Source of the DNA: Larix kaempferi
Lineage: Eukaryota; Streptophyta; Pinopsida; Pinales; Pinaceae
DNA: 64,000 nt
Reading direction: 5' to 3'
Assembly: GCA_027924585.1 (NCBI GenBank)
Contig: BSBM01000092.1
Span: forward strand, 6,666,001-6,730,000
Of this stretch, positions 1 through 13,093 are shown one piece after another. The number at the start of each line of letters is the position of its first letter. Positions within the stretch are counted from its first letter, which is position 1. A model generated the notes under the pieces. That model had not been told where the DNA came from. It saw only the letters and a list, made by a program, of their open reading frames with translations, and made no database searches. Both the position numbers and the translations under genes were made by a program.

Positions 1-76
1 TGAAATTTCCTGCATCGACTGTGAGGTCGATCATGTGGATACCTATATTGGTAACGCCGACAGTGAGGTCAATGAG

Positions 77-745
77 TGGTCCCTAGTGGACGAGAGGGGA
101 TTGTATCGTCCCTGTACTTCGGTCCCAGAATTGATCCCTAGACAGATGTCTCTAAGAATGTGGTCCCTAGTGGACGAGAGGGGATTGTATCATCCCTGGA
201 ATTCGGTCCCAGAATTGATCCGTAGACAGATGTCTCCGAGAATGTGCTCCATAGTGGACGAGAGGGGATTGTATCATCCCCGGAATTTGGTCCCAGAATT
301 GATCCATAGAAAGATGTCTCCGAGAATGTGGTCCCTAGTGGACGAGAGGGGATTGTATCATCCCCAGACTTCAGTCCCAGAATTGATCCGTAGACAGATG
401 TCTCCGAGAATGTGGTACCTAGTGGACGAGAGGGGATTGTATAATCCCTGAATTTCGGTCCCAGAATTGATCTGTAGACAGATGTCTCTGAGAATGTGGT
501 CCCTAGTGGACGAAAGGGGATTGTATCATCCTCGGACTTCGGGCCCAGAATTGATCCGTAGACCAATGTCTCTGAGAATGTGGTCCCTAGTGGACGAGAG
601 GGGATTGTATCATCCCTGGACTTCGGTCCCAGAATTGATTTGTAGACAGATGTCTTCGAGAAAGTGGTCCCTAGTGGACGAGAGGGGATTGTATTGTCCC
701 CGGACTTTGGACCCATAATTGATCCGTAGACATCTGTCTTCGAGA
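77..745. repeat. 84-bp tandem repeat, about 8 copies
   Basis: Units begin with TGGTCCCTAGTGGACGAGAG and recur every 84 bp (77, 161, 245 and onward) with scattered substitutions. The 28-codon period keeps frames open on both strands, so the apparent repetitive proteins are artefacts. Confidence 0.95.
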
Positions 746-799
746 ATTAATGATAGGAATACATCGTCCCTGAACATTTAGTTAAAAATGTATGTGTCT

Positions 800-1190
800 G
801 GATTGCATCTTCCATAGACATGATACTTGTCTTAAATTGATAAGGATTGATCATTCTGGAAGTAGATCTGGATTGAATCGTCCATAGACATGAGACTTGT
901 CTTAAATTGATAAGGATTGATCATCCTGGAAGTAGATCTGGATTTCATCGTCCATAGACATGAGACTTGTCTTAAATTGATAAGGATTGATCATTGTGGG
1001 AACTTGATCTAGATTGCATGATCCATAGACATGAGACTTGTCTTAAATTGATAAGGATTGATCATCCCGGGAACTTGATCTGGATTGCATCATCCATAGA
1101 CATGAGACTTGTCTTAAATTGATAAGGATTGATCATCCCGAGAACTTGATTTGGATTTCATCATCCATAGACATGAGACTTGTCTTAAAA
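800..1190. repeat. 70-71-bp tandem repeat, 6 copies
   Basis: TCCATAGACATGA recurs at 811, 881, 951, 1022, 1093 and 1164, followed by ACTTGTCTTAAATTGATAAG. The period changes from 70 to 71 bp after the third unit. Confidence 0.95.
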
Positions 1191-1247
1191 GGAGAGGAAT
1201 TGATCATACCGTAATTGGATCATGTGTGTTGAAGGGTATGCTGCTAT

Positions 1248-1400
1248 GATGTTGTTGATTGATAGGATCCAGTTGATGATGTGATGTTGTTGATCGAGAG
1301 GATCCAGTTTATGATGTGATGTTGTTGATCGAGAGGATCCAGTTGATGATGTGATGCTGCTGATCGAGAGGATCCAGTTGATGCTATTATGATGATGATC
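1248..1400. repeat. 35-bp tandem repeat, 4 copies
   Basis: Units starting GATGTTGTTGAT, containing GAGAGGATCCAGTT, recur at 1248, 1283, 1318 and 1353. A looser GATGATG-rich continuation runs to about 1470. Confidence 0.9.
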
Positions 1401-1663
1401 AGTAGACCAGATGATGAGGCTATTGATCGAGTGATCCAGATGATGACGATGATGTAGCTGATCGAGTCCTGCAGAAGGTGAAGACTCAATACTGACAATG
1501 TTGATACTCTAGTATTGAAGACCTGAAGATATTATAGTAACTGGTTGAGTTACTGATGATGTTGAGAAAGATTCCAATGATCTATAGATGTATCATGATA
1601 CTGTAGTTGATGACTCCTTGCTCCTGCAAATGTTGTTATAATATCCTTCTCATTAAGGAGGAG

Positions 1664-2251
1664 TGTTGAAATATTGTAACTTCTAAGAATATTATATTGT
1701 GTACTTTATTATTCCGAAGATGTTTCATTCCTCCGACGGGACTTTGTTGTATATCTGGAGATGTTTATTCCTTCGTGGAGATTGTGGTAACTTGGGTTAT
1801 TATACTTCCATAGTGGGGTCGACACTGTATGAGTCATGTGGGTTAAAGGGTTATTAGACCACCCTAGTGGGGTCGGCCCTGTCACATTATGTTAAGTGGT
1901 TTAGTTGGGGCCGACCTAGTTAATGTAAAAGACAAGTCGGAGTAGTGTATAAATAGAGGAGGTGTGTTCCTTATTTATCACACTCACTCATTATTACACT
2001 CACTTGTGATTGGTGCATAGGTGAGGGAGAGATATACTATGGAGGAGAAGGAGCTCATGTCTAGGGTTTACATCTTTGTATTTGCTGGTCATCTATATTG
2101 AGGAAGCTTTGCTGGGTTTTCTACCCCATGAGGGTTTCCTAAGATAAATCTGTGTCTCTTGTGTTTATGTTGTGCTTGTTGTTCTTTCAGTGATCCTGTA
2201 TATGCTATTGTTGTGAAATGGAATGTAATGCTGATATTTTATGTGTTAGCA
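1664..2251 (+). repeat. LTR of the left-edge retrotransposon
   Basis: Starts with TGTTGAAATATTG right after a purine tract and probably ends near ...GTGTTAGCA. It shares the stretch with GTCGGCCC, GTTAAGTGGTT, GGGGCCGACCTAGT and TATAAATAGAG with the LTRs at 52592 and 58815 (reverse strand there). The 3' boundary is a best guess because the partner LTR and 5' TSD are off-window. Confidence 0.65.
1948..1955 (+). promoter_or_regulatory. LTR TATA box
   Basis: TATAAATA followed by GAGGAGG in the LTR. The same motif stands at the matching place in both LTRs of the copia element at 52592-59446, which supports its role as the retrotransposon promoter core. Confidence 0.6.
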
Positions 2252-2459
2252 TATTGAATATTAATAGTTCACGGAGCATGACCATACATTCAAGTGTATT
2301 CACATTGGAGCACCATGACCCAATTTTCACAAAAGCATCCCATCTAGTATTTTTATTCTTGACATTAAAGCATCTACAAAAATACATTTATAAAACAACC
2401 TCCACAAAAATCTCCAAAAAAATATTACACAAGACAACATGAAAACTATGTCAATGATG

Positions 2460-5369
2460 CAAGTGGCATACATGTAACTCATTCATCTGGCCAATGGGTT
2501 ATAGGAATGCAAGTATCCATAATACGATCATGGTCAGCTTCTGTCATCTTCCATCTCTTTGGGTCACCTCTCTTCACCTTGATTTCTGTTAGATGTATCC
2601 GAGCTGCCACCACCAAATGACTATATTGACATGATATATATTTAGGCATAAAATATTTGTAAATAATATGAGCACCCTGTTTTTTTATTCTTTCAAAAAA
2701 GTGTCCCATTAGAACCATGTCTCTAGTTTGGTATGCGAAGTCTCCATCTTGGTAGGGTCACACCGACCTACTTTTTATTTGTGTGCATCGCATCAAATAA
2801 TATGCCACATTTTCTTGGTTGTGGGGGGGTGCAATGACAATGAATACATCACCTGCAAGATACATTACAAATATTATTCAAATGTCCTACGTGCATTTCT
2901 ACAACATTTTTATATGTATAATATATAATGAACTAATTAACTTAATGAAGTCCCTTGTACCTTCCCTAACTATATCAGAAACTCGATCATGATCTGATGA
3001 GACCATTGCCTCATCAGTGGGCATCTCTTGCCATGTTGGAATTGGATGTGGGCCCTTTGGATTAAGAGAGACATATTTCCATGCTTTCACATATATATCA
3101 TTTTCACAGTGATCAATCCCACATCCATTTGCATCAATGCAGAAATCCCAAAAACAAGCATACTTCCTCGTTTCAATGGAAAATATGTCACCCATGTCTT
3201 TACTTTGAACAGAATGTAATTCTCTCCTACGAGGTATGGTCTCACAATACCACGGAATAGATCTATTCACATATCCAAGGGAAACATCCCAAAAGAACCT
3301 GCATGGAATTCAATTTGTCATATATAAATTCCTATCGAGTATGTGTTATTTTGGAAATGATGATATTGAATGTTATTAGCTTATTAATTGAGTTTGGAGT
3401 TTATTACTTGCACACCAGCGTTTCTTGTTCGCGACCTTGATGTCCCAAATGACGTGTGCACCAATCAACTACTTTCGTGGAGCATTTGATTCGGGTTGCA
3501 CCATGACTCATTTGGTACCTCCAAAGTGCTCGTTTCACACATGCACCTACGCCATCATGTTCACCATTTCCATGCCCTGTTTCAAAAAAGCTCCAGGTGT
3601 GTCAGATTCCTGTCTCTTTGTGAAGGCGACTCAACCAATAAAATGAGTGTGCTGATTTGAATTTCCCTGCACACCGATCATACCAAATCTAGTGTTCATC
3701 AAATGATATACCTATCTGCCTGAATGAATCATAAATCAACCCAAAGCAGTGTTGAACGAATAATGTGTCATGCTCATGATCATCACTAACATAAAAATGG
3801 TACTCCTTGATCACTTCACGTGACTAAGGAGTGCTATCCCTACCATCAATGCTTTCCTGAGCATGTATGTACAATACATGTACGAAGAAAGACACTTGGT
3901 CGGAGTGATAGTACTCACTCTGTATCTCTCTCCGAGGAGAAAAAGTGTAGTTCTCAGCAAAGTCTACCACTGATAAGATTGTGCCTGGCTCAAATACCTC
4001 ATGAGAATGTTTGAATTCTGAAGATTGCCACCTAGACCTATGGGAGTGCTTTATGTATTTATAGATATGACTTTGAAACTTCTCTATGAAATATGAAACA
4101 AGAATCTCATCCTTGAGCAAATCGATCCTCTTAGATGGAACAACTGAAGAAGATGATAGATTCATGGAGACATACTCGTACCTCTTCCACTTAACTTCGA
4201 TATCTGACAATCCATGTTGTGTTGGGTCGAAAGGAAAGTTCCTATGAAACAATGTCAAATCACTGCATTCATGGCATTTTCTCCCACCTACCACACCTAT
4301 TATTGAAAAACACATGTTCAGGATTCATGTTGCATAGTATCAGACAAATAAAATCTCGCACTGTGTGAGGAGCTAGTACACCGTTCCAGTGCCTTTTGCA
4401 AAATTCCAAAAATGTGTCATAGTATAGTTGAAATTCAACGTGGTACCGGCAACAACAAGTGTCACAAATTGTATTCGGCCTAATATACCACGGTTTCAAT
4501 TTGTTGAACATGCTAAATGATATTTGAACACCAGAATTGGTTTCTTGGAATTCCTCGTAAAGTGCAACTCCCGTCATCTCCATCACATGCTTACAGTGCT
4601 CTTGATAAATGCCTCTGGATAAACGTTGTCGCAGGACATGCTTTTGATCCAGAATAGCACGAGAATGGTTATCCCAAAACTCTATCACCTTCTCTCTAAT
4701 TCCTGCTGCAATCCTGCCTCAATAGGGTTCCCTACAAATAAGAACCCAACAAGCAGCTTCATCATTTTCATCTATCCGGACCCTGAATTTAGTATATTTG
4801 AACAATGTTCTTTTTGAAACATTGAGCAATGATGCCATTGTTGATACCATTCGATTTCTTGAGGTTCTTTGTGCCACAACAGCCGTTGTAATTTCCCTAT
4901 GAGCAGCTCGGATATCATTATTTCTTGATTTTCCAAATGAAGATATTACAGTTCTTACATTTTCTATTGCATTCTCGCATGTTTTTTTTGTTTTAACATC
5001 TTGAAAACCCAACAACTTTGTGGCACGTTTCAATTTTTTGTGTTTTAACAACCCCTGTAGGATTTGAGCTTGTGCCATCGTTGAATGTTGTTCAAAATAT
5101 GACTCGATTATGTTACTGACATGCTCTCTAAATATCTGACTAGGGATCGAGTTACCAATCTCTTCTTGTGTAGAAACAACTACACAATCCTCTAGAAAAT
5201 TTCCACCCCTTCCAACCCCACCGCAACTCCCAATTATACTTTCAATGTGAGAGGGAATAATGTCATGTGATGGATGATAAGGATCATGAGGGGGCCGAGG
5301 ATCATGTGATTCTTGATCACCATGATGTGATGTCTGACCATAATCTCTCCCTACATAATCAAAATTCAT
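2460..5369 (-). pseudogene. Decayed DDE-like transposase, copy 1
   Basis: Read in pieces on the minus strand. An N-terminal part (5369-4719) ends in a helix-turn-helix-like segment (MASLLNVSKRTLFKYTKF). Next comes a Cys-rich segment with KPWYIRPNT and CDTCCCRYHVEF (about 4440-4510), then VVDFAENYT (about 3944-3970), YDRCAGKFK (about 3670-3700) and FFETGHGNGEHDG (about 3552-3588). The C-terminal part continues through 3270-2899 to 2479. Spaced acidic residues in DFAEN, the D of D(G/R)C and the E of FFETGHG suggest an RNase H-like catalytic fold; this is inference. I recall related proteins in animals and plants but cannot name the superfamily. Stops interrupt the catalytic part (EH*IWY and GI*HTW), so it is dead. 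A second copy lies at 26333-27830. Confidence 0.75.
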
Positions 5370-5399
5370 GTGAAGGTAATTTCAATCAGAAATGCATTG

Positions 5400-6450
5400 T
5401 ATACAAGGAGGTTAATTTTAAAGTACCAAATTGAAGTGTTTTGAAATGCAACGAATTGAAAATACTTTTAAAATAAGAAAAGTATTTGTAACTTGAATTC
5501 AAAATAACTAAATATGTACACATTTAACTTGACGTTGTACATTTAGCTTGATAATTGCTATAAGTAAAGTTTGAAATTGCTAGTAACTTGAAATTTGAAA
5601 TTGCTTGTAACTTAAAATTCCTTGTAACTTGAAATTGCTAGTAATTACTTGAGAATTGTTCTAAGTAAAGTTTGAAATTGCTAGTAACTTATACATTTAA
5701 CTTTAAAATTGCTAGTAACTTGAAATTGATTACATGTAAATTAACAAATTGAAAATTGGTTACTTGATAGTTGTGCATTGAACTTTAAAATTGCTAGTAA
5801 CTTGAAATTGATTACCTGTAAATTAACAAATTAAAAATCGGTTACTTGATAGTTTTGCATTGAACTTTAAAATTGCTAGTAACTTGAAATTTGATGTGGA
5901 AATTAAAAAAATTGAAAATTGATTGTTCTAAGTAAAATTTGAAATTGCTAGTAACTTGAAATTTGAAATTGCTTGTAACTTGAAATTGCTAGTAAAATTT
6001 GAAATTGCTTGTAACTTGAAATTGGTAGTAACTTGTACATTTAACTTTAAAATTGCTAGTAATTTGAAATTTGTTACATGTAAATTAACAAATTGAAAAT
6101 TGCTAGTGACTTGAGAAAAATTTGGTACAAGTATTGAAAATACATTAAAACAAGAAAATTGTTTGTAACTTAATTTCAAAATAACTAAATATGTACATGT
6201 AACTTGAAATTGTACATTTAGTTTGAGAATTGCTAGTAAAGTTTGAAAATCAAGTATATATATTTAACTCAATATAATTATTAATAACTTGATAGTTGTG
6301 CATTGAACTTTAAAATTGCTAGTAACTTGAAATTTGATGTAGAAATTGACAAATTGAAAATTGAGTGTGAATTGAATTTTCCAACTAATTATACATAACT
6401 ATCAATTTAACTTGAAAATTGTTAAAATTTTTGAAATATAAATTACATAC
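5400..6450. repeat. AT-rich degenerate repeat (AACTTGAAATTGCTAGT family)
   Basis: Dozens of imperfect copies of AACTTGAAATTGCTAGTAACTT with irregular spacing. They lie directly upstream of the transposase remnant and could be subterminal repeats of that transposon. No coding capacity. From 6450 to about 7050 the DNA is AT-rich with weaker traces of the same words and nothing else I can support. Confidence 0.8.
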
Positions 6451-7090
6451 CTACTATAGGAAAAAAAGTTAACTTATCCCTACATTAATGCATAGAAAAA
6501 TTTGGTACATGAATTGGAAATACATTAACTATGGAAATATTTCATTCATTTGTTTTCAAATATTCGTAACTATGAAAATATTGCCAACCACCATAACTAT
6601 GAACACATTCATTCATTTGTCTTCAAATTGAATTTTCTAACTAATACATAACTATCATAATGTTCATTTCAAATAAAATGAGGGTAAGTTAAAATTAGAC
6701 ATTAATAGTTATTTCAATCAACAAATGTTGAGACTTGGAGCTCACATTGAGGCTATACATTTATATTTTTTAACAAAGAACAAAACAAGAATTGAAATTA
6801 CATTTAACTTGAAATTGTTAGTAACTTATAAAATTGCAATTAGTTAAATATGTACATTTTAACTTGAAAATAGTGTTTGGAAGTGTACATTTAATTTCAA
6901 AATTATTCTAATAACATTGAAAATTGTTAGTAACTTAGAAATTTGAAAATAGTTAATATGTACATACATTTTAACTTGAAAATAGAATCCAAGTGGATGA
7001 GTTTTCACTTTCCTTTTTTCAACCTATTTTCCGGGAGTAAAATCGGGTCTGGTGCACGTCGCCTTAACTTCTTGTGTTTGCCTTCAACGC

Positions 7091-8583
7091 AATGGCCCTA
7101 GGAGGGGGCCCTGAGGCTCCTCCTCCCATTCCTCCTGATCTCGATGCCTTCATAAATTTGATTGCAGCATGTGGTAAACGCAAGCTGAATGAATCCCAAA
7201 ACAAATTTGTCAAGAAATTAGATAACATCCCCACTGTTTCCCTCCCAACAGAAGAAACATGCAGATCTGCTATGAACCTAGCAGATCGTGGAATCATTGG
7301 CCATTTCATAGGCCTATGGCCCTCCCCCAAAGCTATACAGGCGTGGGTGTAGAGGAACTGGAGACTGTTAGTCAAGGAAAGTATCAAAAGTCATTTCGTA
7401 GGTAAGGGCTTCTTCGCGTTCGTTTTTGATGAAGCAGAAGACATAAATATCATATTTAGGAACAAGCCATATTTTATGGGCCCTCAGGGATTGTACTTGA
7501 ATAAATGGATGCCAAATTTTTATCCAACACAAGATGTTCCATCAACAGTCCCGATGTGGGTGCGCCTCTCCCACTTACCTTTGCACTACTGGAACCTAAA
7601 GTCTTTAGAATCCATTGGAAACACCCTGTGAAAATACATCAATCGAGCTGATAGAAAGGATTAGTATTCCTGTGCAAGAATCTGTGTAGAGGTGGACCCA
7701 GAAATAGGATTACTAGAAGCAATCAAACTAACGGTCGCAGGCTGGGCACACATACAAGAATTGGACTATGAGTAGATTCCCTTCAAATGCAGGTTTTGTC
7801 ATGGATATGGACACTTTGCGAGATACTGCAAGAAAAAAGCTGAGGAAGATACGGAAAAATCCAAAGGAGAGAAATGGACACAGGTTCAAAAAACTGCCTC
7901 GAAAAAACACACAGCAAGAATAAAGGTAAAGAGGCACCGACGGGGAATGGCATTCCCACAACAGGGCAGGATCTAGTGAAAGAAAATATCGAGCAGTCAA
8001 TGGCAGAAGCACTGAAAAATCCTTTTGAAATCCTAAATGAAGCAGTAGAAAATCCAGAAATAGTATCCGAGGAGATAGAGCAGCAAAATCCCTCTCATGG
8101 AGTGGAGAAGGAAATTGTTGAAACATCCCACCAGGATTCCCCAACAGGGACCTCCATCTCACCCTCCTATGTCGAGATGACAAGGAGAAAGCCACCGGAA
8201 TCCCCAGGGTCATCAGAAGATGAGTCTTTTGAGAAGCCCTTGAAAAGAGCAGGTAGGCAATCTCACAAGGAATCCCGAGAGGAAGAAATAGAGAGACAAA
8301 AGATGCAGGGATGCCAATCCACAATTGAAATGTCCATCGGGAGAAATACCAGAACAAGGCCCCCAAAGGGGGGTTCAACCCACTCCAATCTCAGTGAATA
8401 ATGTAGGTAGTCTCTTGGAACTGCAGAGACTTAGGGAACCCATTGAAAGCAGATGCAGTCAAAGATCTATTGAAAATAAACTCCCTCGAGATCCTCATGC
8501 TCCAAGAGACTAAGATCGAAGGGGAAATCCTCCTTGAGATAAGCAATTCAAAATGGAAGAAAAATGCAGGGAAGGCCATCAGT
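7091..8583 (+). pseudogene. LINE: ORF1 (DUF4283/CCHC) and start of endonuclease
   Basis: A nucleic-acid-binding ORF1 starts at ATG 7092 (MALGGGPEAPP). It continues through a DUF4283-like region (KGFFAFVFDEAEDINIIFRNKPYF; VPMWVRLSHLPLHYWNL) to a zinc knuckle CRFCHGYGHFARYCKKK near 7788-7840, with C-x2-C-x4-H-x4-C spacing. Several stops interrupt it (after QAWV, after GNTL, after DRKD, before IPFKC). From 8408 the endonuclease domain of ORF2 begins: VVSWNCRDLGNPLKADAV, then LEILMLQETKIEGE, the usual N-terminal motifs of plant L1 endonucleases. The reading breaks at 8583, where a long insertion starts, and resumes at 13094. Confidence 0.85.
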
Positions 8584-11500
8584 TGTAACATCTCAAAATT
8601 TCATAAAAATTTAAAATTTTCGATAACAACATTAAATATGATAATAATAATTGTGGAAATAATAAATGAGATGTCATCAGCATTAATTGTAGAGTTGTTA
8701 GTACTAAACATGTTTTAATTTCTATTATAACAACAATATGATAATGATAGTTTAACGCATGATTAGTAATTATGATTATGATAACATTGTGTTAACGGAT
8801 TGAAAAAGAATGCGATACTATATTTTGCAATGATGCTGTCAGTTTGACTTTGCTGCATAAGGGTGTCCTACGAGGTACCCTGGAGCTTACTTAGATGCAA
8901 GGCTAAAGCATATTGAAATGTTCTACTGTGCAGACGACAGGTAAGAGTGAAGTTCGTGTATAGTTCAGTTTTCAACGTCATAATTAAAATAAAATGTTAT
9001 AATTCTGCTGCGATCCACCATGAGTATGCATGTATGGATTTCACTATTATAATTACTATTTTCAGATGTTATTTTTATGATTTTACAATGCTAGAACAGA
9101 ACCATCTAAATACGTCATTGTGCTGTTAGTTTTGTCACTATAGTTCTTACTATTGTCGTAGCTGACTTAGTTGTCGTTGTAAGATACACATACCTATACA
9201 GTATTAGTGTTGTGATTTTATTTAAATACATTATGATAAGAGTTTATGATATGATATTCAAGGCCATAACATGATTTTTGTACTTGTTATAACCCAATGG
9301 TCTTATTGAAATTTAAAGTGTAAAACCCTATATTTATTAAATTTTTGTTTTAAATTTTATAACGATGACAAATAATAAAGACCAAATTATCATACTAACC
9401 TTAAAGTCAATAGAGTTTTTTCCATAGTAGATCAAGGTTATTCAAGATATAATATGAAGCTTCACCATTCTAAGGTGACATGAAATCAATGCTTGATACA
9501 AGGATTAGACTTAAACCTAAAATCCTAGTTGTGATTCTAATGTTTAAACTATTGACTATATAAATCGTTGTTTATAAACTTGAACTTCATTACATTATCG
9601 TAAAGAATCTAATATCCAAATTATATACATCAGTCGATATTTCGATCATGATTTGATTCATAACTACTATATAATAAACGATATTGTTACCATTTGGAAA
9701 CTATGTCGTGATTTTAAACACTGACATGAATTTAATGTTTGACAGGATTTGAGTTGATGGTCATTAATATGACATGGTCTCGAGCTGCTGTGGAGATCAC
9801 GTCCCGATCCTGTAATAATACTTGGGTTCACACCTCAGCATATGGGAAGTCAATGCTAGTCCATGTAATTGAAAAGTTGATGTATTATTAGCCAAATCTA
9901 CCTCTGTGTGATGATTTCTAAAAGCATCCCTTCGAGCGGGCTATTATCTGATCGTTTGGGTGCCAAATTGGCATTCCCATACTGGTTTCGAATGATGGAA
10001 TAATAAATGCAGAGGTTGTATATCCCAATACCCTTCGTTGGCATCATCCTGATCGTTGATTGCAGAGAATTTGGACCGTTGGATGGCAATCCCTAACTGT
10101 TGTTGTCGTTTTGGTTTAAGAGATTGAAAGTTGTTCATTTTTCTATTGTTACTGGTTGCAAGGCCGACAGGTTGCCAAATTTTTCTAGGGTTAGCAAGTA
10201 TCAAGAGGTCTCGACCTCGAGTCCCGTCGGTAGGATATGGGTTGTAGGTTTTAGCCATTGTAATGGTGTTGTCAAAAGAGGATTGTTCCTCTGGTTTGAA
10301 CTGTTAAAGCATTGTTGGTTTCGAACCCTTTGTTGTGATTTGTATGAGTTTGCCAAACTGTAGAGTAATAGAATTTCTCTGGAACTTATCGTTTTGTTTT
10401 TGAGTAAAAGATACGTCTGGTGTAAAAAGACCGAGGATTTCCTGTCTTGTCTTTGGCATGGGATCATCTTGTAGCTGTTTAAAGTGGAATGCTTTGGTAC
10501 TTACCATAAATGTAAGTTTTTTCCTGCAACGAATAGTAATTCATTCAATGTGTTTCTGATTTCATTTTTAAAGGGTTTCAGTCTCTAAATTTTAACCTTT
10601 GTTTAAATGTCAGTTGGAGGTTTGAAGTAGAGAAATGAGCAAGGTTTTTGCGAGGTTGTTGAGTTTCTAACTGGTAAGCTCCGGGTCTTTCCAAAAACTC
10701 TCGTAGGGGCTTTGACTGTGGTAGAAGAAGTTTCAAGGTTGTGTAACTAGCCCTAACATGATCCGTCGTTGTTAATATTTGTTGAACTTCAATCGTACGA
10801 TGTTTATTCCGAGCTATGACTCTCGTTTGTTTAAATGATACTTGGTTTCTTTACTATGTTGTTGACTGGAGTTGTGGGTCATCGATGCTAAATGTTTTTG
10901 GACTCTTTCCACTGTTGAAAAACTTGGGAAAAACCCTGTATGATTTTGTTTGCAAAAATGTTGTAAATTATCGTTCTGATAACCACGACTTCGTTGGTTA
11001 AGTTATGAAATAGAGTCGTGGGCTCGTTCACTGTGTAAATGATAATCCTCTTCTCAGTAATGAAAAAAATATGCTAAATAATTTGTATTAATGAGATACC
11101 TTCGTCTCTACTCTCTATGTTTATTTCGATGTTAGATTTTCATTTATGAGGAAATGTAAACTCAGGTTTATGGATTCGACGATGAAGGGAATAAAACCCT
11201 GTTTTAATTTCATTTGAATAATAATGTAAGGTTCTACTGTTGAGAACGAATGATTCCTCCTCCTTGTGTATGGAAACTTATAATGGTGAAAACATTTTGA
11301 AAAACCACTTAATGATATACATTATTGTGGGAATGTATTGGAGTCGAGGCTCATGTGACCTGTAAATTACACTCTGCTTCTTGAAAGTTATACTGCCGTT
11401 TTTATATAGTACTATTTGGTTTGTTTTCTAGGTAGTAAGTTATATAGGTTGTGATGTTTTGGATAGGGTTTAAATACTCTGTCACAAATGGTAACTATAT

Positions 11501-13093
11501 AATGTAGGATGTTTTGAATGGTGTTGAATTTGATTGTAATGAAAACAATAGGTCAAACCCTAAATCGTGTTTTAGAATATTTGTAAAAAGATCTTTTGAG
11601 GAACTTTGGTTTGACCCAAAACTTGTGTATAATGAGTTTGTTAGGAAACTCGGTTTGGGATTCGATACTTATGGTTCGAATATTTATTAAATACAATAAT
11701 TGTTTAGCATATATTAGTGATACTATTTCCATACTTGTTTGAACTATAAATTCATAGAAAATGGGTATAGTAAGAAATGAAAAACAGCGTGGGTGTATAT
11801 GCAAAGTGAAAACTATATAATGAATGTTTGAACATTTTTGATATGATGATTACATCCATTTATTTGCAGCTCTGGTATTGAAATGAAAAACATAATATGA
11901 TATATAGAGAGATGAGTTCTATCTATTTCCTTAGTGTATAAGAATGATAAGAATAATGTGATACATCTATACAGAAACTATGCATTGTTTCTTTTTCATA
12001 AAACTCTGGAACATTTATAATGTATACATGAATTTTTATACAGAACTCTCTATTATTATTTAACTTTGGAACAGAAAACTGATAAATATATAATTACTAT
12101 CTATCTATCGAATTCAAAATGGCAATTTTCCTATCTTCTAATCTATTTTTAATTCGCGTATCTATACTAGAGTACGATGCTTCAAAACAGCATGTGGAAA
12201 AATATAGATATTGGTTTATCCATTAAAATCATCATTAATCTTAAACATTCAGACTGTAAACAAATCTAGGATTAAATTCTTTTCGAAAATAGAAAAACAG
12301 AAAATACTAGTTAAACAGAACAAAATTATAAACTGAGGATAAGTAGAAAATCTGTAGAACCTGGATAAATCTGTAGGGCAACAAACAACCCAAGAAGACC
12401 GTTCCACCCAACCAATTCCTGAAAATAGTCAAGTACTGTCTTAGGACTCCCAAGCCTGTTCACTGAACCACTAGGAGGAAGAAACTCAGGAAATAGGACT
12501 TCTTCTTGCTGTAGCAAATAACTTCAGAATCTTCAACAGTTAGCAGTCCAATAGATCTGCACCAGCCTCTCTGGTTCTTCTCAGAAATAATGCAGACTTA
12601 AGATTACAGTCACCACTAGCCTCCCTATTCGAATGTCTCAGTGATCACCCGATGCACATGAGGAAAATATTCTGCAGAAATATTGATTAAGAGCTGCCTG
12701 CTCAATTCAAATTTGCCTTTATAGGCTACCTAGGCCTTTTCAGATGTTACTGGGTCATTAAATGAGCTGCCTGCTCACTCTCTCCACCTGGGGGATAATG
12801 CCCTATTTTTAGGGGTAGTTGTCCCATAACCAATAGCTAGTGGTGTGATGCAACTGCTGCCATCTGTCCCATACCTTCCAACAGCTTCCATTCCTACTAG
12901 TGGGTTAGTGAACACTCATTCAACAGTCCTCTTGGGTGTTTGTCTCTTAATTAATTTATTTAAATAATAATATTCAGTAATTACATTCATCCATGATCAA
13001 AATTGATCATAATTAAAAAACTTTGTAATTTAAATTTAACATACAGTATTTTGCAAATAAAATAATAATTCTCAGAAATTTGGGTAGGTGACA
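8584..13093 (-). mobile_element. 4.5-kb non-coding insertion in the LINE, possible giant solo LTR
   Basis: The LINE endonuclease frame stops at GKAIS (8583) and resumes with STRGTSRGLSTL (13094), so the intervening 4510 bp is an insertion. The flanks are TCAGT (left) and TCAGC (right), a 5-bp target duplication with one change. The insert starts TGTAACATCTC and ends ...GTAGGTGACA, giving TG...CA termini and imperfect 19-bp inverted ends (14/19 by eye). On the minus strand, GCCTATAAAGGC near 12710 could be a TATA box about 380 bp inside the end. No LTR pair and no protein domain were seen; short frames inside look spurious. A long solo LTR in minus orientation is the simplest reading; a non-autonomous element with inverted ends is the alternative. 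Confidence 0.65.

Larger units (their letters stand above)
1..1663 (+). mobile_element. 3' internal region of a truncated LTR retrotransposon
   Basis: Non-coding DNA directly upstream of an LTR beginning at 1664, ending in a purine-rich tract (AAGGAGGAG) typical of a polypurine tract. It holds three tandem arrays (84, 70 and 35 bp units). The copia element at 52592-59446 also has tandem arrays between its pol gene and 3' LTR, and its LTRs resemble the one at 1664, so I infer a related element in + orientation whose 5' part lies outside the window. Open frames on both strands here arise because the 84-bp unit is a multiple of three. Confidence 0.6.

Noticed and set aside
35-718. Long repetitive open frames on both strands (about 138 and 192 residues)
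   Set aside because: They are created by an 84-bp tandem unit, a multiple of three, with no start context or domain; both strands cannot be coding.
7728-8378. 216-residue frame on the minus strand
   Set aside because: Shadow of the LINE ORF1 tail, which shows the recognisable zinc knuckle and endonuclease start on the plus strand.
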